A stretch of DNA of 64,000 nt, from assembly GCA_964605235.1 (NCBI GenBank), contig CAZSBB010000029.1, positions 25,131 through 89,130 of the forward strand, read 5' to 3'. Origin of the DNA: CAZSBB01 sp964605235 (lineage in GTDB: Bacteria; Planctomycetota; Phycisphaerae; Phycisphaerales; Phycisphaeraceae). Positions 43,401-53,258 of this stretch are shown here, piece by piece. Both the position numbers and the translations under genes were made by a program. The notes under the pieces are model-generated. The model worked only from the letters and a program-made list of their open reading frames with translations. It had not been told where the DNA came from and did no database searches. Each line of letters starts with the position of its first letter. Position 1 is the stretch's first letter.

Positions 43401-44534
43401 TTATTTGAGCCAGCCGGTGAGCTGCGCCAGTTGTCGGCAATACTCCACAAAGTTGGGCCAGGACACGTCCGACGGCACGCCGTGGTCGCAACCGGGGATG
43501 TACCCCCCGGCCGCGATCGCCGGCGCCAGCCGGTCCATTTCACGCTTGAGCACGTCGCCGCCTTTGGCCATCGCCCGCTTGTCCACGCCGCCGCTGTACG
43601 CCATGCGCGTGCCCCAGCGCTGCCGCAGGGCGGGCAGGTCGTTGCCGGCGGCAACTTCCAACGGGCTGTTCCAATGCAGGCCGGCCTCCAGCCAGACCGG
43701 GATGAGGCTTTCGATGTAGCCGTCTGAATCGACGCCGTACACCGGCACGCCCGCTTTTTTGCACACCTGGCCCCAGGTGCGCCAGCAATCCAGCAGGTGC
43801 GTGCGGCTCATGTCCGGCCCGATCATCGGCTTCTCTTTGTACGCCATGTCCTCGTTGACCATCACGTAATCCGGCGTCACGTGGCGGAACAGCTTCTCGA
43901 GCATCCGGGCACAGTAGTCCCGCCAGAAGTCAATCATCTCCTGTGCGAAGTCCGGGTCGTCCAAAAACAACATGCATAGATTTTCAAACCCCAGCCATTC
44001 GCGCAGTTGCCAGAACGGGCCGGAGAATGTCAGGCCGATCACGTAATCGCGCTGCGCCCACTGCGGCGCGCGCTGGGCGATGTCCGCCGGGAAGCGGGCG
44101 GGATCGTCGGGGTCGTAGCGCCGCTTCATGTCGTCCCAGTCCGCGCGCGACTCGACGGGACATTTAATCCAGCTGCGGGTGACGAAATCCGGCGCGCCGC
44201 GCAGATAGCTGGGGTCGAACTCCTTGCCGATCTCGCAGACGTTGCCCTTCCAGTCCTGCACCACGCGGGAGTTGGGGCGTTCCTCGACGATCTTTTCCTC
44301 GAACTCCGGGATCATGGTCAGCGTGATGCCCAGGGGCACCTGCGGCCGGGTCTGCACCGCCGGCAGGCCCAGCAGTTGACGCACATACATCACGGGATCT
44401 TTCGCGTCAGTCGGCAGGCCCTGCTGGCGCCAGTTGCGTCGGGTGGACTCCCGACCATGCCCGGGCATGAAGGGAATACGATCAGGCTTCTGAAAGGTCA
44501 GAGTGGCGACAAAGCGCTCGCGTTCGGTCATCAT
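43401..44534 (-). CDS. UroD-like protein 3 of 3
   Basis: 377 aa. The beginning MTERERFVATLTFQKPDRIP is a hallmark of UroD-like proteins outside heme synthesis. The zinc motif region reads YGVDSDGYIESLIP, so H-x-C is absent. The tail YSGGVDKRAMAKGGDVLKRE is conserved in this subgroup. CCAGGAG sits 9 nt upstream of the ATG. It is the first gene of the three-gene set; an AT-rich stretch upstream (TTTATATATCC on the gene strand) may contain the promoter. Confidence 0.82.
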   Translation of the reverse strand: MMTERERFVATLTFQKPDRIPFMPGHGRESTRRNWRQQGLPTDAKDPVMYVRQLLGLPAVQTRPQVPLGITLTMIPEFEEKIVEERPNSRVVQDWKGNVCEIGKEFDPSYLRGAPDFVTRSWIKCPVESRADWDDMKRRYDPDDPARFPADIAQRAPQWAQRDYVIGLTFSGPFWQLREWLGFENLCMLFLDDPDFAQEMIDFWRDYCARMLEKLFRHVTPDYVMVNEDMAYKEKPMIGPDMSRTHLLDCWRTWGQVCKKAGVPVYGVDSDGYIESLIPVWLEAGLHWNSPLEVAAGNDLPALRQRWGTRMAYSGGVDKRAMAKGGDVLKREMDRLAPAIAAGGYIPGCDHGVPSDVSWPNFVEYCRQLAQLTGWLK

Positions 44535-44958
44535 GGCAAACAACTCCTGGCCGCATCAGCGCGGCTGGCTGAAGGTGCCATATCATCGGATATATAAATC
44601 TGTTGAACATCGAGAAACTGAATGACGGGATGGAGAAAATGAACATGGACGCCCCGGATGGGCGCCACCCTCGCGCCGGCTGCGGGCGCGCGGTCGGCAG
44701 CCTTCGCCTCCGCAGACGGATGGCAATCGCCCCGAACCCGGCGACGTGATGTCACCGACAACGCCCGCCAACCACACCCGACAAATGCTCTCTCCGTGCC
44801 TCCGTGTGCTCCGTGAGAGACGCTTCCCTGAATTGCCGCGCTGCCAGCAAGCACAGGGCCAGGCGCAAACAAAAACCCCCGCGGGAGAGACGGGGGTTCG
44901 GGGGGAGATTGCCAAGAGCGCTGCATACGCTCAGGGAGGGAGTCAGGTTTCAGGCGGC
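44535..44958. other. Intergenic region upstream of the UroD-like operon
   Basis: 424 bp. It contains an AT-rich block (44578-44610) that could hold a promoter for the UroD-like genes, a single arm resembling the dispersed CTCTGTG repeat (44788-44820, degenerate) and the terminator of the small downstream gene. No coding sequence I can support. Confidence 0.5.
44874..44898 (-). terminator. Intrinsic terminator of the small membrane protein gene
   Basis: AACCCCCG at 44874-44881 pairs with CGGGGGTT at 44891-44898; on the minus strand the stem is followed by a T-run. It lies 60 nt after the stop of the 64-aa gene. Confidence 0.8.
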
Positions 44959-45153
44959 TTACGCCTTCTGCTTGGCGGCAGCCGGCTTGAGCAGTTTCTT
45001 GCGGGCTTCGAGGCACAGGCCCAGGCCGATCAGGCCCAGACCCAGCGTCGCGCCGCCGCCCTGGAACGCCACGCCGCCGTTGGGATTGACCGCAGTGAAC
45101 ACGATCGCACCAGCCACAAAAGTCCACGCCACCAGCGAGAGCAGAAATTTCAT
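44959..45153 (-). CDS. Small membrane protein, 64 aa
   Basis: 64 aa with a perfect GGAGG 11 nt before the ATG and its own terminator 60 nt after the stop, so it is very likely real. Two hydrophobic segments, FLLSLVAWTFVAGAIVFTAV and a glycine-rich one (GATLGLGLIGLGLCL), are joined by VNPNGGVAFQGG, giving a two-span hairpin. The end is basic (EARKKLLKPAAAKQKA), so both termini are probably cytoplasmic. No family recognised. It is transcribed alone. A longer frame upstream has no ribosome site. Confidence 0.75.
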   Translation of the reverse strand: MKFLLSLVAWTFVAGAIVFTAVNPNGGVAFQGGGATLGLGLIGLGLCLEARKKLLKPAAAKQKA

Positions 45154-45433
45154 GTTGTTGCCTCCAACCCAGTCTCTTATGCGTTGATCATTGACCCGCT
45201 GCAAACAAACGATTCGCAGGCGGTGGAGGCAAATTGCATGATGCGGGATTGTGCAGATTCCCAGCGGGTCCGGTAATAACCGCACCGCGGCGGGCGCCGG
45301 TGTGATTGCGGTTGGCGCGGGGTGAACAACGTCACCCACCCACTGGCGTGGGCGGCTCGGATGGCGCTGTGGATGATGAAAATATCCGCGCCGTCGCCGC
45401 CCGTCGGCGGGTGGCATGTGCCTCGCGCAGCAA

Positions 45434-46627
45434 TCAATCCAGACTGGCGAGGAAGCTGTCGGGAATGATCGCGTCATACACCTGCGGCACGCCCACCATC
45501 TGATCGCTGTTGTAGATCACATGGCGGTTGTCGGCCGTGAGGTAGGGATGGGTGTGCGTGCACTGGTTGCCCCCGCCGGAGGCGTAGGTGTGTTCCACCA
45601 GCGTGCGGTACTTGCCCGTCTGCAGATTGCCGACCACCAGCGCGACATCCTGCAACTTGCCATCGGGCCCATGCAATCCCCGGCTGTGCGAGTCGGCAAC
45701 GAAATACTTGCCGCAGCGCGAAGCGCTGACGTGGTTGAACCGATGCTCGGGCGCCTTGAACACCACCGGCTTATCCGCGCCCGGCTCCACGATGAACAGA
45801 TTGCCTTCGGGATACCGGCTGTCGAGCTGCCAGGTCTTCCAGTCCCACGCCACCGAGACCAGCGCTTTGCCGGTGTCGGCGATGAAGCATTCGTGGCCGG
45901 TGGTGCGGGCGGTGTGGGGATCGCCCACCGGGTAGTAGCGTTGGTTGGAGCCGTCGGCATCCAGGCAGAACAGCCGCACACCCCTCGAGGTGACCGCCTG
46001 GGGCACGGTGCCATCCATGAGCATCTGGGTGCCCACGTTGTGCTGCACGAGAATCTGGCGTCCGGTGATGGGGTTGAATTGCAGGTGCGAGTTGGTGATC
46101 TCGGGATGCTCGAAAATAACCTCGACCTTGCGTTCCACCAGGTCGACGCGCTCGATGGCGATGGTGGCGTAACCGGGCTTGCTGCCGGGGCGCAGGTTGG
46201 GGCGGATGATGTAGCGTTGATCGGGTGAGACGGACGACCCGCCGCGCGACCCGCCGTCGCCGGTGGAGAAGGTGAAGGCTTCCTTCTCCAGGGTGTTGAG
46301 GTTCAGGCGCATGAGGTCGCCGTTGAGGTTGTAGTAGTAGACCAGTCCGGACCACGCGGCATTGAACACGCCGCGCACGCCGCGGATGCGATCGACCATG
46401 CCGACGCGCAGACGCTGCAGATCGCCCACCAGCAGCAGGCTTTCATCGTCGAAATGAAAATCCCGGCTGCGGGCGATGACCACGCGCTGGCCATGCGGGT
46501 CGGTGTACGGCTGTTCGCCGTAGATGTTGTTGCTGATCATTGCGCCACTGGTGAGTGAACGGATGATGACGCCGGTCTGGGGATCAACGTAACGGTCACA
46601 ACCTTCGGCAGCCCATTTGACGGTCAT
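45434..46627 (-). CDS. Oligogalacturonide lyase-like (PL22-type) beta-propeller
   Basis: 397 aa, no signal peptide. The TolB-like propeller blades are visible (VSPDQRYIIRP, HLQFNPITGRQILVQHN, ECFIADTGKALVSVAWD, FNHVSASRCGKYFVADSH). The ending CTHTHPYLTADNRHVIYNSD carries the metal-binding His residues of PL22 oligogalacturonide lyases. Those enzymes break unsaturated or saturated digalacturonate in the cytoplasm. Whether the lyase activity is kept cannot be told. No pectin-degradation genes are adjacent. Confidence 0.8.
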   Translation of the reverse strand: MTVKWAAEGCDRYVDPQTGVIIRSLTSGAMISNNIYGEQPYTDPHGQRVVIARSRDFHFDDESLLLVGDLQRLRVGMVDRIRGVRGVFNAAWSGLVYYYNLNGDLMRLNLNTLEKEAFTFSTGDGGSRGGSSVSPDQRYIIRPNLRPGSKPGYATIAIERVDLVERKVEVIFEHPEITNSHLQFNPITGRQILVQHNVGTQMLMDGTVPQAVTSRGVRLFCLDADGSNQRYYPVGDPHTARTTGHECFIADTGKALVSVAWDWKTWQLDSRYPEGNLFIVEPGADKPVVFKAPEHRFNHVSASRCGKYFVADSHSRGLHGPDGKLQDVALVVGNLQTGKYRTLVEHTYASGGGNQCTHTHPYLTADNRHVIYNSDQMVGVPQVYDAIIPDSFLASLD

Positions 46628-46734
46628 GGCATTGGCTCACAGCAAGAGGTCGGCAGCATCGACTGCCGCGATGGCCGGGAAGATAACGTTTCAGTGGGCG
46701 TGAGCAAATGGTCGTCGCGCCGTGCCGATGCGTG

Positions 46735-47778
46735 TTACGTGCCTGCGGTCGGGGGCGGCGACGCCAGGCTGCGGAAGAGCTGCGTCAGCCGGCCGGTGAG
46801 CACGGGCTTGCAATGTTGATTGAGGATATGGGCGCGGCCGGCGGCGCCCATGCGCTGGCGGCGCGGGGCGTCGTCAACCAACTGACACAACGCCGTGAGC
46901 CAGCCATCGGGATCGGCAGCGCAGTAGCCGCGGGTGCCTTCGCCGCCGGCGACCACGTTTTCGTCCACCGCCGAGCCGACCCACGCCATGCCGTACGCCA
47001 TGTACTTGAGCACCCAGGGCGAGGTGCGGGCCCGGGTCCAGACCGTCTCGGGCATGGGACCCAGACCTATGTGACATTCACGCAGCGCCGCCGCCTGCTC
47101 GGCGGGCGTATCCGCGCGACAATCCACCCGCAGCGGCGCCCAGTCGCTCGGGTCCATGCCGATCACCCGCAAAGTCAGTTCGCGATAGCGTTGCCCCAGT
47201 TGCCGCAGCACGGAAGTGAGCATCGCCACCTGCGTGGAACCGTTCTTCCCGCCCAACCACAACATCGTGGTCGGCCCCGGACGACGCTCCAGCGGCGGCG
47301 CTGCTTCCTCCGCCGGACAGTCGATCGCCATGGGTTGCAGTTGCAGCCGCTCGCAATACGGCCGGGCGAGTTCCGCCAGGAAATTGCTCGCCGGGAGCGC
47401 CACATCACAGCAGCGCAACATGCTGGCGAACCGCAAACGTCGAGTGACGCTGCGCTGGCCGCCGTGCCGCGCGGAGTAAGGCAAGGGATCGTCAAAGTCG
47501 AACACCAGCCGGCGCGCCCGTTGCCGCAATCGTCCGAGCAACCAGGGCGTCAACAGGTGACGATGCCACCACACCACATCGAAGTCGGTGAAGCGATCAA
47601 TGAACCGGCGCTGCTGCAACCAGCCCGACGGCAGCACCGCCGTCTCCACCTGCACGCCCTGCTCCGCCAGCGGCGTGAGGAACTGCACCACGCGCTGCTG
47701 GAAGCTGTCCGACTCGGGTCGCCGGGTCACCGCCAGCACCCGCACCGCCGGCGGCGCTGTCGTGGGCGTGTCAGTCAC
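46735..47778 (-). CDS. Glycosyltransferase, GT4-like
   Basis: 347 aa from a GTG at 47778, chosen because AAGAGG precedes it; a GTG at 47814 is the alternative. GT-B fold features: RVLAVTRRPESDSF, VVWWHRHLLTPWLLGRLR, FDFDDPLPYSARHGG (a D-D-P-x-x-Y motif found in related sugar transferases), TTMLWLGGKNGSTQ as the donor-domain start, and VLKYMAYGMAWVGSAVDENV in place of the usual E-x(7)-E. It probably adds a sugar to a surface glycan or lipid. It lies between two propeller genes without close coupling. Confidence 0.8.
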   Translation of the reverse strand: MTDTPTTAPPAVRVLAVTRRPESDSFQQRVVQFLTPLAEQGVQVETAVLPSGWLQQRRFIDRFTDFDVVWWHRHLLTPWLLGRLRQRARRLVFDFDDPLPYSARHGGQRSVTRRLRFASMLRCCDVALPASNFLAELARPYCERLQLQPMAIDCPAEEAAPPLERRPGPTTMLWLGGKNGSTQVAMLTSVLRQLGQRYRELTLRVIGMDPSDWAPLRVDCRADTPAEQAAALRECHIGLGPMPETVWTRARTSPWVLKYMAYGMAWVGSAVDENVVAGGEGTRGYCAADPDGWLTALCQLVDDAPRRQRMGAAGRAHILNQHCKPVLTGRLTQLFRSLASPPPTAGT

Positions 47779-47885
47779 AGGGATGATCCTCTTCTCGACC
47801 ACGCGCGGCAGCACCGCTCACCCCGACCAGCTAGCGCAGCGCCGCAAACCATGTCCGCAGTATATCTGCTGCACCGCCGCTGCGC

Positions 47886-50528
47886 TCACCGCTCCAACGC
47901 CGGCAACGGATCCAGCACGCCCAGAATCGAGTCCAGCTTATACGGCGCGGAGTACAGGCTGCGCCGAACGAAGGTGCGCTGCTCAGGCAAACCGTACAAC
48001 TGACCCAGGAAATACACGCGGTCATCCGGCCCCACCGCCACCCCGGTCACGTCCTGCATCCACCGCCCCTGCTGATCCTTGAGCACGCCCAGCCGCCGCA
48101 CCTGCCCGGTTTCCAGATTCACCGCCCACAACCGTGTGGTGCGGTAGCGGCTGTGCGTCACATCCACGGGCAGCCAATAGACCTCCGCGCCCCGGCGAAT
48201 CACCTGCCCCCAGTTGGGCACCGGATAGTGCTTGACCTCCGGCAGCAACTGCGCCACCCGCACCGCGGCGCCGGTCTCCAAATCCACCTGCGCCAGCAGC
48301 GCCGTCTCCTCATTGAACGCGTAAAGCCGGGGATCGTCGGCCGACTGATTGAGCACCCATTCCCACTGGTTGCGCAGCTTGCCATTGCGCGTCAGCGTCA
48401 CCGCATCGCCCAGGAGCGCGCGCACGTCCAGCGTGCCGATGGCGGTCAGCGCCTGCGTCTGCGGGTCGTAGCGCATCACGTCCGCAAGCGGCGGCAGGTC
48501 GGGCGGCGTCTGCTCCGTGCGCGGGCGCGTCAGCGGGAAGTACACCTTGCCGTCCGCCGCCACATGAATGCAAACGGGCGCCTGCGGCCAAGGCAACGGC
48601 GTCAGCGCGCCCATGCCGCCGCCGGGCAAGATCGGCAGCGTGTACCAGCGTTGGTCCTTCTCCCAGTAACCCCGCCGCAGGTAAAGCTGGCTGTGCAGCG
48701 GGTCCGCCTGAATGCCGAACAGCGACAGCTCGTTGGGCAACGGATTCCCCAGCATGGTGAACGTATTGCTTTCCAGATTCAGCGCCAGCAGCGGCGAACC
48801 GAGATGCTGGTTCGTTTCCTCGCTCATGCCCGGAAACCGCCGGTTGCCGTAGAAAGGGTCCTGGCCCAGGAAGTACAACCGTTGATTCATCTCCACCGGC
48901 ATCGTGTGCACCATGTTGGGCACGTGCCCCGGCGCGGTGTTGCCCGCCAGTTCATCGAGCATCCCCAGCATGGTCACCTGATCTGTGGTCGGGTCATAGC
49001 GAAACAGCGGCGAACCCAACTGCGGATGATGCGGCATCGACGCGAAGTACACCTTGCCATCGCTGGCGCCGGCAATGCAGTGGTAGCCGCGATCCGCCTG
49101 CGGGGCGAAGTCATACATGCTGGCGATGGTGCGAAAAGTCGTCGGCGGCTGCGGGTCCGGGCCGTACACCAGTTCCATCGCTTCACGCCCCAGTTGCGTG
49201 GCGTGCTGCAGGAGCGGCGACTCATATCGCTGCAAGGCAGTGATCTGCCCATCGCCCGCCAGCACGAGAATGTCACCCGGCGCGGTGATGCGCAACTGGT
49301 AGATGCGCGACAACGCGCGTCCCTCGCAGGGCGCCAGCGGGCCCAAATCCACCGGCTCCGTGCCGGGCAGCCACACCGTCAAACGCGCTGCTTCACCGTC
49401 ACGCCCGTCCTGCGCCCAGGCGATGAAGCCGTCGGTCAGGTGCATCTGCTCCAGCCGCTGCTTCAGCGCATCGTTCCCTCCGAACAGGTCCGGCCGAAGC
49501 CCCGACGCGAAGTGCCAGATGCGCGGCCAAAGGTCCACCTGATGCAGAGCCAATTTCTGCACCGGCATCGGCGCCGCGCCGTCGAGCTTCACCTGGTCGC
49601 GCTTGTGGCTCCAGCAGAAGCGCAGCAACTGGTCGTGCGCACTGATGGCGAACTGCACCGTCGGGTCCAGTGAGTTCCCGCCGTGCAGCTCACGGTTGCC
49701 GCGGTACAAGCTGCGCAAGCCCGGATCCGTCGCGGCATACACCGCCGGATCAATCTGGTCCGACGCCACCGGCTGGGCGGGTGCATCGCTGTCGAGCGCT
49801 TTGCAATGCAGCACGCCGGCGGCATCGCGGTAGAACAATTGCTTGTTGATGGCGACAAATCCCCGCAGTTCCGCCCCGCCTTCAATGCCCAGAGGAACCA
49901 GGCGCGTGGGCAGCACGGCATAGAGGCGGTAAAGCACCTGCGCGCCGAACAACTGCTCCGCCAGCATCAGATAACCCGGCTTCTCGTCCGGCGCTGCGAG
50001 CCAGACTTGGCCCGACCAATGCTCGTCAAACTTCACCACGCCCCAGCCAGGTTCCAGCCCGCCCAGGTCTTTGCCCTCGCGGAGCACATGCCCGCCGGGG
50101 GATTCCCATGCGCCCGGATGGTTTGCCGGGCGGCGCGCGGGACTCGTGCCCAACAGATCGCCGGCTTGTCGGGATGCGGTGATGCGCTGCCCTGCCCGAT
50201 TGGCGCGGGTGGGCTGGCTGCAGGCGGTGTTCACATCATCAATCAGCACCACCGGCTGCATCCGGGCGACGTCGAGAGTCACCCATTGTGAGCCGCAGGT
50301 GGGGTCGATCGGGTCAAGGTTGAAAGTCAGCGTCTCATAGCCACGCAGTCTGCTGCCCGCCCAGGGCCACAGCGCGCCGGTGGTGTTGCCGGTGTGCGTG
50401 TCCCGCGCCACCACGACCTGATCGACCAGTTCCGTCTGCACCACGGGCTGAGCGCTGCCCGGCACGACGCACAGAGCCATCAGGAGCCACATCGACACCA
50501 TGCCGCTCCAGCGCTGCGGGAGCCTCAT
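47886..50528 (-). CDS. Large secreted beta-propeller protein
   Basis: 880 aa. A signal peptide (RWSGMVSMWLLMALCVVPGS) follows the ATG at 50528, which has AAAGGG upstream. The first ~130 residues contain a discoidin/NPCBM-like segment (ETLTFNLDPIDPTCGSQWVT) suggesting sugar binding. The main part is made of propeller-like repeats (DGKVYFASMPHHPQLGSP, LFRYDPTTDQVTMLG, DGKVYFPLTRPR, VMRYDPQTQALTAIGT, DDRVYFLGQLYG). No catalytic residues are identifiable. Function unknown; probably a surface or periplasmic carbohydrate-related protein. It diverges from the sulfatase gene. Confidence 0.75.
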   Translation of the reverse strand: MRLPQRWSGMVSMWLLMALCVVPGSAQPVVQTELVDQVVVARDTHTGNTTGALWPWAGSRLRGYETLTFNLDPIDPTCGSQWVTLDVARMQPVVLIDDVNTACSQPTRANRAGQRITASRQAGDLLGTSPARRPANHPGAWESPGGHVLREGKDLGGLEPGWGVVKFDEHWSGQVWLAAPDEKPGYLMLAEQLFGAQVLYRLYAVLPTRLVPLGIEGGAELRGFVAINKQLFYRDAAGVLHCKALDSDAPAQPVASDQIDPAVYAATDPGLRSLYRGNRELHGGNSLDPTVQFAISAHDQLLRFCWSHKRDQVKLDGAAPMPVQKLALHQVDLWPRIWHFASGLRPDLFGGNDALKQRLEQMHLTDGFIAWAQDGRDGEAARLTVWLPGTEPVDLGPLAPCEGRALSRIYQLRITAPGDILVLAGDGQITALQRYESPLLQHATQLGREAMELVYGPDPQPPTTFRTIASMYDFAPQADRGYHCIAGASDGKVYFASMPHHPQLGSPLFRYDPTTDQVTMLGMLDELAGNTAPGHVPNMVHTMPVEMNQRLYFLGQDPFYGNRRFPGMSEETNQHLGSPLLALNLESNTFTMLGNPLPNELSLFGIQADPLHSQLYLRRGYWEKDQRWYTLPILPGGGMGALTPLPWPQAPVCIHVAADGKVYFPLTRPRTEQTPPDLPPLADVMRYDPQTQALTAIGTLDVRALLGDAVTLTRNGKLRNQWEWVLNQSADDPRLYAFNEETALLAQVDLETGAAVRVAQLLPEVKHYPVPNWGQVIRRGAEVYWLPVDVTHSRYRTTRLWAVNLETGQVRRLGVLKDQQGRWMQDVTGVAVGPDDRVYFLGQLYGLPEQRTFVRRSLYSAPYKLDSILGVLDPLPALER

Positions 50529-50638
50529 GCCAAGCCCTTTCGTCAAGACGTAAAAGCATTGTAAATCAAAAGGATTTGTTGCAGTCGCGGCCCCGGGAAT
50601 GATTGCGGTTTGGCGACAGGGCATTACAGTTGTGCTTC

Positions 50639-52084
50639 ATGTCCACGCATCCCAACATTCTGTTTCTGATGAGTGACGAACATCACCCCGACGTGCTGGG
50701 TTACGCCGGCAATAGGGTGGTGCGCACGCCGGTGCTCGACGGCTTGGCGCGCGACGCGGTGGTGTTCGCCAATGCTTACACGCCCAGCCCCATCTGCATT
50801 CCCGCGCGGCAGTGCATCGCGGCCGGGCAGTTGCCGCGCACGTGCGGCGCGGAGTGCTATGGCGATGACCTGCCGCCCTTCTCCATGACCTGGGCGCGCC
50901 GGCTGTCCCAGTTCGGTTACGCCACGGTCTGTGCGGGCAAACTGCATCACGATGGCGCGGACCAGATGCAGGGCTGGACCATGCGTATCGGCTCGGACAT
51001 GAACGTCACCCCGCGCTACATCCCCGGCTGCGATGCGGCGAGCTATCAAGGCTTCAAACATCCCTCCAGCTACGGCAGCCGGAGCGCCGCCGGCGAGGTG
51101 GTGCGCGCCGGCGTCGGGCACGGCCGATACACCCACGACCGCGACGCCCACGCGCTGGCGGGAGTCAAGCCATTCATTCGTCATCACTTCAATGACGTCT
51201 TTGCCGACAAGCCATCGCCCGACCAGCCGCTGTGTTTGAAGGTCAGCTTCAATCGCCCGCACTTTCCCTATCTGACGACGGAAGACAAGCTCAATTACTA
51301 CCTGCGCCGGGTGTCCACCTATGTGGAGGACATCGACTTCGAGCATCACGCCTTCAACCGTCAGCGCGTAGTGGTCGGCCAGGACGTCACCGAGCGCGAC
51401 ATTCTCAAAGCCACCGCCGCGTACTACGGCATGATCGAGGAAATCGACGAGGACTATGGCCAGGTGCTGGCGGAACTGGAACACGTGGGTCAGAACCTGG
51501 ACGACTGGTGGATCATCTTCACTGCCGACCACGGCTCCATGCTCGGACAACATGGCGTGTGGCTCAAAGGCAAGTTCTACGAAGGCTCGGTGCGCGTGCC
51601 GCTGCTGATCCGCCCCCCCCGGTCACTGCGCCAGCAATGGGGCATGACGGCTGGACAACCGCGCGTGGTGCAGCAGAACGTCAACACCTGCGACCTGTTC
51701 GCCACAATCTGCCAGATGGCCAATGTGCCTTTGCCGGAGCTGGCCGACACCGTGCATGGCCGGGGGCTTGACTCCCGCAGCCTGTTCCCGCTGCTGCAGA
51801 GCGCTGGCCCCGTAGCGGACTGGAACGATGAAACCATCAGCCAGTTTGCCGGCCGGGAGCTGATGATCAAACGCGGCGCCATCAAATACATGTGCTTCGA
51901 CAACGCCCCCCAGCCGGCGCTGCGCGAGGTGCTGTTTGATCTGGAAGTTGATCCGTCGGAGCGCGTGAACCTGATCGGAGAGGCGCGGTATGCGGGATTG
52001 CTGGAAGGTCTTCGCGCGCGGAGCGGGGAGTTGGGGTTTGGGGAGAACGCAGCGGGGAAGTATGTGAATGCGGGGTATGGGTGA
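50639..52084 (+). CDS. Formylglycine-dependent sulfatase
   Basis: 481 aa. The modification motif is PSPICIPARQC, with Cys53 in C-x-P-x-R, the residue converted to formylglycine. NILFLMSDEHHPD gives the first metal ligands and ITADHGSMLGQHGVWLKGKFYEGSVRVPLL-type residues (written here in parts: FTADHGSMLG, KGKFYEGSVRVP) give the later Asp-His and Lys. No signal peptide is seen, so it may be cytoplasmic or exported by another route. It would hydrolyse a sulfate ester of a polysaccharide or steroid-like substrate. No maturase gene is adjacent. Confidence 0.9.
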   Translation: MSTHPNILFLMSDEHHPDVLGYAGNRVVRTPVLDGLARDAVVFANAYTPSPICIPARQCIAAGQLPRTCGAECYGDDLPPFSMTWARRLSQFGYATVCAGKLHHDGADQMQGWTMRIGSDMNVTPRYIPGCDAASYQGFKHPSSYGSRSAAGEVVRAGVGHGRYTHDRDAHALAGVKPFIRHHFNDVFADKPSPDQPLCLKVSFNRPHFPYLTTEDKLNYYLRRVSTYVEDIDFEHHAFNRQRVVVGQDVTERDILKATAAYYGMIEEIDEDYGQVLAELEHVGQNLDDWWIIFTADHGSMLGQHGVWLKGKFYEGSVRVPLLIRPPRSLRQQWGMTAGQPRVVQQNVNTCDLFATICQMANVPLPELADTVHGRGLDSRSLFPLLQSAGPVADWNDETISQFAGRELMIKRGAIKYMCFDNAPQPALREVLFDLEVDPSERVNLIGEARYAGLLEGLRARSGELGFGENAAGKYVNAGYG

Positions 52085-52168
52085 GTTGCCTTCCTGATAT
52101 ATTCGGGGTGGGGAGCAAGCGGGCAATCATGATCGTAGCCATACATGCCATCGAACTGATGTAAACTC

Positions 52169-53098
52169 ATGGATTCGATTATGACGAAACGACTATCACC
52201 AGCTGCTATTGTTGCACTGAAAGAAGCCCTGTGCCATATCTACTGGTATAAATCTGATCTCCGTAGCTTCCTTCAACAATCCGTCTCGAACACTTCCGTC
52301 CTGACGACGCTGAATTGGGGTAAGTATAAACGGCTCATCATTGCCGACCTGGTCGATTACCTTTGCCGTAACCAGGAACAACATCTAGGCGATTTGATTC
52401 GCCTTGCCCACGCAGTATGCGACTTACACTCATTCAATCACCTGGCACTCCTAGAGGACGGAAAACAGAAAGAGCAGCGCGCTCGTGAATCCGTCAACCA
52501 ACTCCGCCAACTCGTCCAACCCCACCAAGATATTGCGGTTGAAATTGATGCCATCGCCGAGCGACGACGCCAACAAGCCGAGAAGCTGCAAGCAAATCAA
52601 GCTATTCGTGACAAACTCAATGACATCAAGGCCAGGTATATGACCTTAGTCACGTCAACAAATAAGCAAGCGCGCGGCTTTGACCTCGAGAAGATCATGT
52701 ACGATATTTTTGAGCTTTTTGATCTTGATCCGAAGGCATCTTTTCGAAACACCGGAGAACAAATCGACGGCGGTTTCTCACTCGAAGGAACCGACTATTT
52801 GTTCGAGGCAAAATGGCTCCAAGGCCTCATCGGGGCAAAATCCCTTGATGCATTCGCCAGAAAGGTCGAGAGGAAACTTGAAAACACATTAGGCGTTTTC
52901 ATGTCTATAAACGGGTTCACCACGGACGGCGTGTCCGCGCATTCGTCAGGAAAGACCAGCATTATCCTCATGGATGGCTCTGATCTCATGGCTGTTTTCG
53001 AGGAGCGAATAGATTTTGTAAGCCTACTACTTCGAAAAAAACGACATGCAGCTCAGACCGGGAATATTTACCTTCGCATACATGAAATACTAGCCTGA
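52169..53098 (+). CDS. PD-(D/E)XK endonuclease-like (Mrr-type) protein
   Basis: 309 aa, clearly lower in GC than its neighbours. Residues ~1-100 are a helical domain (ALKEALCHIYWYKSDLRSFL, LNWGKYKRLIIADLVDYL) and ~100-160 a coiled coil. Residues ~165-260 form a nuclease fold: RGFDLEKIMYDIFELF, TGEQIDGGFSL and YLFEAKWLQG, giving the E-x(n)-D-x(n)-E-x-K site of PD-(D/E)XK enzymes. Such proteins are often restriction or defence nucleases for foreign or modified DNA. No methyltransferase is nearby. It lies immediately outside the left att site of an integrated element, in foreign-looking sequence. An ATG at 52181 is also possible. Confidence 0.8.
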   Translation: MDSIMTKRLSPAAIVALKEALCHIYWYKSDLRSFLQQSVSNTSVLTTLNWGKYKRLIIADLVDYLCRNQEQHLGDLIRLAHAVCDLHSFNHLALLEDGKQKEQRARESVNQLRQLVQPHQDIAVEIDAIAERRRQQAEKLQANQAIRDKLNDIKARYMTLVTSTNKQARGFDLEKIMYDIFELFDLDPKASFRNTGEQIDGGFSLEGTDYLFEAKWLQGLIGAKSLDAFARKVERKLENTLGVFMSINGFTTDGVSAHSSGKTSIILMDGSDLMAVFEERIDFVSLLLRKKRHAAQTGNIYLRIHEILA

Positions 53099-53258
53099 AA
53101 TATCGCGAGATTTCATGGACACACTGGGTTACAGTTTATGTTAAAACTGAAAATCAGCTACTCCAATTGAGACTGCTTGTCATCTCACCTGCCCAGCGAT
53201 ATCCAGAGCAAGAATCGCACTCGGCGGACCATGCCCAAACGAGGCACAATCGCCTCCC

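Noticed and set aside
44788..44820. Single arm resembling the CTCTGTGCCTCTGTG repeat
   Set aside because: Degenerate and without the matching second arm, so not counted as a sixth copy.
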